Shown here: positions 59,333 through 64,000 of the stretch, one piece after another
Position numbering within the stretch: position 1 is the first letter of the stretch
Layout of the letters: every line of letters begins with the position of its first letter
From: Pseudomonadaceae bacterium
GTDB taxonomy: Bacteria; Pseudomonadota; Alphaproteobacteria; UBA2136; UBA6156
Assembly: GCA_024236095.1 (NCBI GenBank)
Contig: JACKLD010000012.1
Span: forward strand, 186,001-250,000
Direction of reading: 5' to 3'
DNA length: 64,000 bases
Notes under the pieces: generated by a model
What the model was told of the DNA's origin: nothing
Database searches by the model: none
The model's input: the letters and a program-made list of their open reading frames with translations, nothing else
Position numbers and translations under genes: made by a program

Positions 59333-60033
59333 TTGGGGGTATGGGCATACAGCCGAGCCTCATTCCGTTCCAGCTTCCGCAAGAAGTCAGGCAATGCGCT
59401 GGCATCAAACGCCGCATAATGCCCTTTTGAGTAAGGTTTCAGGGCATCCCGATTCATGAACGTGGCAACCGGGTTGTGCTGCACCAATCCTTCCACAATG
59501 GCATACCGGAACACCTGCCCGCACATTTGCTTGAGCCGCCGGGCCACCTCATGGGCTTTCCGCTCTTCCACTTTCCTAATAGCCCCGATGATATCCTGAA
59601 CCGTCACATCCTTAATGGGCATGGCCCCAAACGCCGGGAAGATATCCCGCTCCAGTCGCCGCAGGTTGTAGCTGCCATGATTTTCCGTCCAGCCAGACAC
59701 ATTCTTGGCGTGCCATGCTCGAGCCACCACCTCAAACGTGGTTTCGCTTTCCAGTTTGGCTCGCGCTTTGTCTTTTCGTTTCTCAAGGGCCGGATCAACC
59801 TCCTGCGCTTTCATCTTCCGGGCGGCCATGGCCTTCTCCCGGGCCTCGGCCAACGTCACCAGCGGGTAACTGCCAAGGGCAAGTTTCTTTTCTTTCCCAA
59901 GATAGTAGTACTTCAGCTTCCAATGTTTGCCCCCGGCAGGAGACACCAACAGATACAACCCGTCAAAATCGGCCAGTTTATAAGGCTTTTCCTTGGGTTT
60001 CGCGGCTTGAATGGCCTTGTCGGTGAGGGGCAT
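59314..60033 (-). pseudogene. Tyrosine-type integrase, C-terminally truncated
   Basis: The 239-residue frame has the DUF4102 arm-binding domain (MPLTDKAIQAAKPKEKPYKL, then DGLYLLVSPAGGKHWKLKYY) and the SAM-like core-binding domain (WTENHGSYNLRRLERDIFPA). It stops at HTPNPSQSP, just after LPDFLRKLERNEARLYAHT, where intact P4-type integrases (about 400 residues) begin the catalytic domain. The R-H-R-Y residues are all missing. The gene lies next to the tRNA-Ser 3' end, the standard position for this class. The break coincides with the truncated start of the lipoprotein gene. Confidence 0.88.
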
Positions 60034-60198
60034 TTGGGGGCCTCCTGTTTTTTGATGGGGGCCTAATGGGTAAATTTGGCCCCTAAAAGTTCTGGCTAGG
60101 GGCGTTTTTTACCGGATGAAGCCGAACACAAAAGCAGGATAAACCCAAGTAATTCCGCCTGTCTAGTGAATTTCTCCGAATGTCGCTGAATCAAATAA

Positions 60199-60292
<94 letters not shown>

Positions 60293-60447
60293 AGCTAGGA
60301 CGGGCGGAACATGCCGCTTTAGCATCGCGCTGTCAATCCATTTTGCACGCTTGGGGCGCACCGTGCATCTTCCGTACAAATCTGCGGTTGGTACATGGTT
60401 CGGCAGCCCCCCATGACACCATCCCCAACCTCGGTTACAGTGCGGCC

Positions 60448-61290
60448 ATGAATGACTCCCCTACCCGTCCGGTTGTCGAAACCTTCATGCGCACCCTGCA
60501 AAACCGCGTCATCACCGCCTTCGAGGCGCAGGAGGACAGCGGCACCACCTTCACCCGCACCCCATGGCAGAAGGAGGCAAACGCTCCCATGCAAGGCGGC
60601 GGCATTACGGCCACCATGAAGGCCACCGGCAGCAAAGCCGTATTTGAAAAAGTCGGCGTCAACTTCTCCTGCGTCCACGGACAATTCGCCCCGCAGTTTG
60701 CCAAGGAGATTCCCGGCGCGGCGGAAAGCGACGGCGCCTTCTGGGCCTGCGGTGTCAGCCTTGTGGCCCACATGGCCAACCCCCACGTGCCCGGCGTACA
60801 CATGAATGTGCGGCGGATAGAAACCTCCAAAGGCTGGTTCGGCGGCGGCGCCGATCTCACCCCCGCCATCCCGTACGATGACGACACCGCCCACTTCCAT
60901 GCAGCCTTGGCCAAACCCTGCCACGCCCATGGCCCCCACAGCCATGCCCGCTTCAAACAGTGGTGCGACGAATACTTCTTCTTGCCCCACCGGGGCGAAG
61001 CCCGCGGCGTTGGCGGCATCTTTTTCGACTATTTGGAAGACGATTTCGACCACGGTTTCGCCTTGGTGCAAGGGGTGGGCGAGGCCTTTCTGGAGGCCTT
61101 CGTCCCGCTGGTGGAACGGCGCAAGCACACGCCTTACACTGCCGAACACAAACACGCGCAAAACCTCAAACGCGGCCGCTATGCCGAGTTCAACCTGCTG
61201 TATGACCGTGGCACCCGCTTCGGCCTACAAACCGGCGGCAACACCGAGGCCATCCTGATGAGCCTCCCCCCCACCGCCATTTGGGAGTGA
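60448..61290 (+). CDS. hemF: Oxygen-dependent coproporphyrinogen III oxidase
   Basis: HemF decarboxylates coproporphyrinogen III to protoporphyrinogen IX using O2, in heme synthesis. The 280-residue protein has VGVNFSCVHGQFAP, the MNVRRIETSKGWFGGGADLT block with the conserved residues around the active site, FKQWCDEYFFLPHRGEARGV, GGIFFDYLEDDFDHGF and the C-terminal YAEFNLLYDRGTRFGLQTGG. I start at ATG 60448; earlier codons lie in the tRNA spacer. It points to aerobic growth. Confidence 0.97.
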   Translation: MNDSPTRPVVETFMRTLQNRVITAFEAQEDSGTTFTRTPWQKEANAPMQGGGITATMKATGSKAVFEKVGVNFSCVHGQFAPQFAKEIPGAAESDGAFWACGVSLVAHMANPHVPGVHMNVRRIETSKGWFGGGADLTPAIPYDDDTAHFHAALAKPCHAHGPHSHARFKQWCDEYFFLPHRGEARGVGGIFFDYLEDDFDHGFALVQGVGEAFLEAFVPLVERRKHTPYTAEHKHAQNLKRGRYAEFNLLYDRGTRFGLQTGGNTEAILMSLPPTAIWE

Positions 61291-61361
61291 CCGAATCCTC
61301 AAACCTACCGTGCCCCTGCTCATTTCTCCAAACCAGCCCAAAGCCCCCAGAGGAGGAGGAC

Positions 61362-61425
61362 GCAAGGGGGAGGAGGTTCCCTCCTCCCCCTTGCCATCAA
61401 GAGTGAAGTTGGCCCACAGGGCCAA
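61362..61425. other. Two strong hairpins in the hemF-csp spacer
   Basis: GCAAGGGGGAGGAGG, loop TTC and its exact complement form a perfect fifteen-pair stem at 61362-61394. TTGGCCCACAGGGCCAA forms a second stem at 61409-61425. Neither is followed by a T-run. They could be a factor-independent stop of unusual type, an mRNA-stabilising structure for hemF, or part of the long leader of the cold-shock gene. The remaining spacer (61291-61685) shows no convincing gene. Confidence 0.6.
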
Positions 61426-61685
61426 GTTGCCGCGCCCGTAGGGCTTTAGGCAACGGGGAAAGCGCCCGCCGTACCCCCACCGCCAACCTCAAGAAAGAAC
61501 GCCCGCCTCCCCCATCAGGCTTCAAGCACTGCCTCCCCCACTTCCACATTGACAACCACGTCAAACACATGCACAAAGCACAGGCATTGTTCCGGAATCT
61601 CCGGCACCATGCTGCCATGTGGCAGAGCCGGTTAATTGGTTCAGGCTTCGCCGCTGGTAAACATGTAAAATACTGGACTCTCAAA

Positions 61686-61895
61686 ATGCCCAACGGCACT
61701 GTGAAATGGTTTAACGCCCAAAAGGGTTACGGCTTCATTCAACCGGAAGAAGGCGGCGCCGACATCTTCGTGCACATCACCGCCCTGCAGGAAGCTGGCC
61801 TTCAGCACCTCGACGACGGTCAAAAGCTCACCTACGACCTGGTGGAAGACCGCCGCGGCAAAACCGCCGCCGGCAACCTCAAGCTGGTCAACTAA
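61686..61895 (+). CDS. Cold-shock domain protein
   Basis: The 69-residue protein (MPNGTVKWFNAQKGYGFIQP) has the RNP1 motif KGYGFI and the RNP2 motif DIFVHI of the CspA OB fold. It binds single-stranded RNA or DNA as a chaperone. The end VEDRRGKTAAGNLKLVN is typical of alphaproteobacterial forms. I start at ATG 61686, where the domain begins. A spacer of nearly 400 bases upstream leaves room for the long structured leader usual in csp mRNAs. Confidence 0.95.
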   Translation: MPNGTVKWFNAQKGYGFIQPEEGGADIFVHITALQEAGLQHLDDGQKLTYDLVEDRRGKTAAGNLKLVN

Positions 61896-61913
61896 GGCTC
61901 ATCGGCTTTATGC

Positions 61914-61940
61914 AAACCGCTCTCACAAGGGCGGTTTTTT
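61914..61940 (+). terminator. Terminator after the cold-shock gene
   Basis: AAACCGC and GCGGTTT form a seven-pair stem, extended by two or three weaker pairs, followed by six T. It lies 18 bases after the stop codon. Confidence 0.88.
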
Positions 61941-61980
61941 GTTTTGCCGCAGGGGTAGCATTCCCGTTATAGTCACACCA

Positions 61981-63327
61981 ATGCAAGCAATCCCCCCCCA
62001 GCGTGTCCTTGTTGTTGGCCAAGGTGGCCGTGAACACGCCCTGTGTCACACTCTCCACAAATCGCCTTATTGCAAAAAACTCTTCTGTGCCCCTGGAAAC
62101 GGAGGCATATCGCAAATAGCAACCTGTTTACCCATAGACATGATGGACAACATGGCGATTGTGGATATATGTCACCAACATGGAATAACCTTTGTCATCA
62201 TCGGCAATGACGCCCCTCTCGCAAATGGTGTGGTGGATGCCTTGATGGCCGAGGGAATTGATGTTTTCGGACCGACGCAGGCAGCGGCGCGTATTGAAAG
62301 CTCCAAGGTATTCATGAAGGATATGTGCGCGCAGGCTAACGTGCCGACCGGGCAATACCAGTTCTTTACCAATAGCGGTGACGCCGTGACCCATGTCCGT
62401 AGGCACGGGGCTCCACTCGTCATAAAAGCCGATGGGCTGACAATGGGCAAAGGGGTCACACCCTGTGCAACAGTAAACGAGGCCATAGAAGCAATCCGGC
62501 AAACCATGGATCTCCGAACTTACGGCCCCGGTGGTACCAGCGTTATCATCGAAGAGTTTTTGGAAGGTGAAGAACTCAGCTTTTTTGCCATACTCGATGG
62601 TACCGGTTGTATTGTTCCTCTCACCGCAGCCCAAGACCACAAACGCGCCTACGACGGCGATATCGGCCCCAACACAGGCGGCATGGGTGCATATAGTCCC
62701 GTACCGTGGTTCACCGCTGCTCACCAACAGGAAGTCCTTGCCCATATTGTGATCCCGATTGACGCTGCACTCCGTGCCAACAATGCACCGTTTTGCGGTT
62801 TTCTCTATGTCGGTTTGATGAAAACCCCGTCCGGTTTTAGGGTAATCGAATTCAACGCCCGCTTTGGTGATCCGGAAGCTCAATGCATCTTGCCCCGTTT
62901 GACCTCTGACCTGTTGCCACTGCTCTGGCTGGCAGCAAAGGGGCAGTTGGCCAAGGCCAGCGCTCCCAACTTCAGCCCTGAAAGCTGCATAACCGTCACC
63001 ATGGCCACCAAAGGCTACCCCGGTCAGGTGGAAAATGGCTCACATGTTGGGGGCATATCGGCTGCGGCTTCTTTGCCCGGTTCTCTCGTATTTCATGCAG
63101 CAACCTGCCTTACCCCCGAGGGGATATACACCGCGCACGGCGGGCGTGTTTTGAACATCACGGGACTCGGGCCGACATTGGATGACGCACACTACACCGC
63201 TTACCAAGCCGTCGCCAAAATCGACTGGCCGGAAGGATTCTATCGCCACGACATTGGCCACCGCGCACATAATTTAGAGTATTCTTCCCCCCCTACCGGC
63301 TCACATGCACCTCGGCATTCACGGTAA
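61981..63327 (+). CDS. purD: Phosphoribosylamine--glycine ligase
   Basis: PurD makes glycinamide ribonucleotide in purine synthesis. The 448-residue ATP-grasp protein has VLVVGQGGREHALCHTLHKS, CAPGNGGIS, the LVIKADGLTMGKGV lysine strand, EEFLEGEELSFFAI, AQDHKRAYDGDIGPNTGGMG and VIEFNARFGDPEAQ with the metal ligands. I start at ATG 61981. The usual end is near FYRHDIGHRA; here 16 extra residues follow, overlapping the neighbouring SIMPL gene by 35 bases tail to tail. It is less GC-rich than its flanks. Confidence 0.96.
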   Translation: MQAIPPQRVLVVGQGGREHALCHTLHKSPYCKKLFCAPGNGGISQIATCLPIDMMDNMAIVDICHQHGITFVIIGNDAPLANGVVDALMAEGIDVFGPTQAAARIESSKVFMKDMCAQANVPTGQYQFFTNSGDAVTHVRRHGAPLVIKADGLTMGKGVTPCATVNEAIEAIRQTMDLRTYGPGGTSVIIEEFLEGEELSFFAILDGTGCIVPLTAAQDHKRAYDGDIGPNTGGMGAYSPVPWFTAAHQQEVLAHIVIPIDAALRANNAPFCGFLYVGLMKTPSGFRVIEFNARFGDPEAQCILPRLTSDLLPLLWLAAKGQLAKASAPNFSPESCITVTMATKGYPGQVENGSHVGGISAAASLPGSLVFHAATCLTPEGIYTAHGGRVLNITGLGPTLDDAHYTAYQAVAKIDWPEGFYRHDIGHRAHNLEYSSPPTGSHAPRHSR

Positions 63328-64000
63328 CGGTCACATCGCTTTCACCGGCTTCGCCCACCGGCTCGGGCATGGCTTCAGCCATATCGGCCTTCATCATTAT
63401 CGCCCGCGCCATGTAGGGCTGCGGCTTGGGCATGTTGCCGCCGATATTCATGGTGGCCACCCGCACATTGCCCATCCCCAACTGTTTGGCGATGGCTTTG
63501 GCACGGGTCTGGATGGTCGCCAACGCCTCACTCACCAGCTCGTCCTTCACCGCATCAGATGCCTCGCGGGAGAGGTAGAAGTTCATCCCCTGCATGGCAA
63601 AGTCCTGCTGCTGCAAGGCTCCCGCCAGCTTCAGCACCGCATCCTTGTCGGCCCCGTCCAGCACCAGCGTTTGTTGGGCCGTCCAGTAAGCCTTCTTCTC
63701 GCGCTCATCCTTACCCAGCGGACGCACTTCCGGCGGATACTGCTTGTAAACGTTGTAATAGCCCGTACTGGCCTTCACCGCCGACACCTTCTTGGCCATG
63801 CCCAGCGCCGCCTGCATCTTGGCGTTCACCGCCGCTTGTGCTTCCGCTGCCGTCTTGCCGTCACGCTGAATATTCAAGTTCACCCGCACCCTGTCCTGCG
63901 TCACCACCTTGCGTGCGTCGGCACTCAGGTTCAGCACCGTCACATTACGCAGATACGCTGCCATGTCATCGTCAGCCCGCACCGGCGCCACCGCACCCAT
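63293..64000 (-). CDS. SIMPL domain (DUF541) periplasmic protein, 5' end at the window edge
   Basis: The visible 235 residues start with the end of a signal peptide (MGAVAPVRADDDMAAYLRNV) and show the SIMPL pattern: VTVLNLSADARKVVTQDRVR, YYNVYKQYPPEVRPLGKDER and a second half with LVSEALATIQTRAKAIAKQL and the C-terminal VTVTVNAEVHVSR. SIMPL proteins such as E. coli YggE are periplasmic and linked to oxidative-stress protection. The reading frame reaches the last base of the window, so the true start is probably further upstream. Confidence 0.88.
   Translation of the reverse strand: MGAVAPVRADDDMAAYLRNVTVLNLSADARKVVTQDRVRVNLNIQRDGKTAAEAQAAVNAKMQAALGMAKKVSAVKASTGYYNVYKQYPPEVRPLGKDEREKKAYWTAQQTLVLDGADKDAVLKLAGALQQQDFAMQGMNFYLSREASDAVKDELVSEALATIQTRAKAIAKQLGMGNVRVATMNIGGNMPKPQPYMARAIMMKADMAEAMPEPVGEAGESDVTVTVNAEVHVSR

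Noticed and set aside
61397..61699. A 100-codon minus-strand frame between hemF and csp
   Set aside because: It runs through hairpins and into the start of the cold-shock gene, has no motif, and its composition is that of a non-coding spacer.

Overview
This window looks like the chromosome of a GC-rich alphaproteobacterium. The evidence is an NADH dehydrogenase run ending nuoN-birA-rnj, a CGFS monothiol glutaredoxin next to a BolA protein, an RNase J, a YebC/RuvC neighbourhood and a zapA/5-FCL neighbourhood. The genus cannot be read from sequence alone. HemF, complex I, cytochrome b561 and citrate synthase indicate respiratory, aerobic metabolism.

Layout. 1-5.4 kb holds housekeeping genes (a solute-binding protein tail, rsmA, a CinA-like protein, a DEDD exonuclease, sfsA, map, radC, a bolA homologue, grxD). 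5.4-22.9 kb is one long minus-strand block: nuoE-F-G-H-I-J-K-L-M-N, then birA and rnj. The nuo genes are interrupted at most junctions by foreign genes: a small membrane protein, three GIY-YIG nuclease cassettes, a lipoprotein, cutA and a GNAT acetyltransferase. nuoABCD are not in the window. 22.9-27.2 kb holds an SxtJ/DUF5989/carbamoyltransferase/SGNH envelope-modification operon plus two small hypothetical genes. Divergent from it is a GtrB/GT-C/GtrA-like glycosylation operon. 30.5-47.4 kb is mostly housekeeping (dnaE, gltA, ruvC, yebC, ymdB-like, 5-FCL, zapA, pgk, bactofilin, rpsI-rplM). 47.6-54.25 kb encodes a large TraG-N/DotA-like membrane protein and a 721-residue unknown partner.

54.6-60.2 kb is an AT-rich genomic island. 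It sits against the 3' end of a tRNA-Ser(GCT) gene and has a truncated tyrosine integrase and att-like repeats. Its cargo is a four-gene operon (glycosyltransferase, methyltransferase, PEP-synthase-type ATP-binding protein, Nudix) plus a frameshifted gene and a 5'-truncated lipoprotein gene. The window ends with hemF, a cold-shock gene, purD and a SIMPL-domain gene.

The most striking pattern is a family of roughly 29-bp palindromes (core TCATTCCNGC...GCNGGAAT). Inverted pairs of them flank each of three GIY-YIG genes, each placed between nuo genes. Solo or paired copies also occur without a nuclease, including inside the rsmA reading frame and at the end of nuoM. This looks like a nuclease-bearing element together with its short non-autonomous derivatives.
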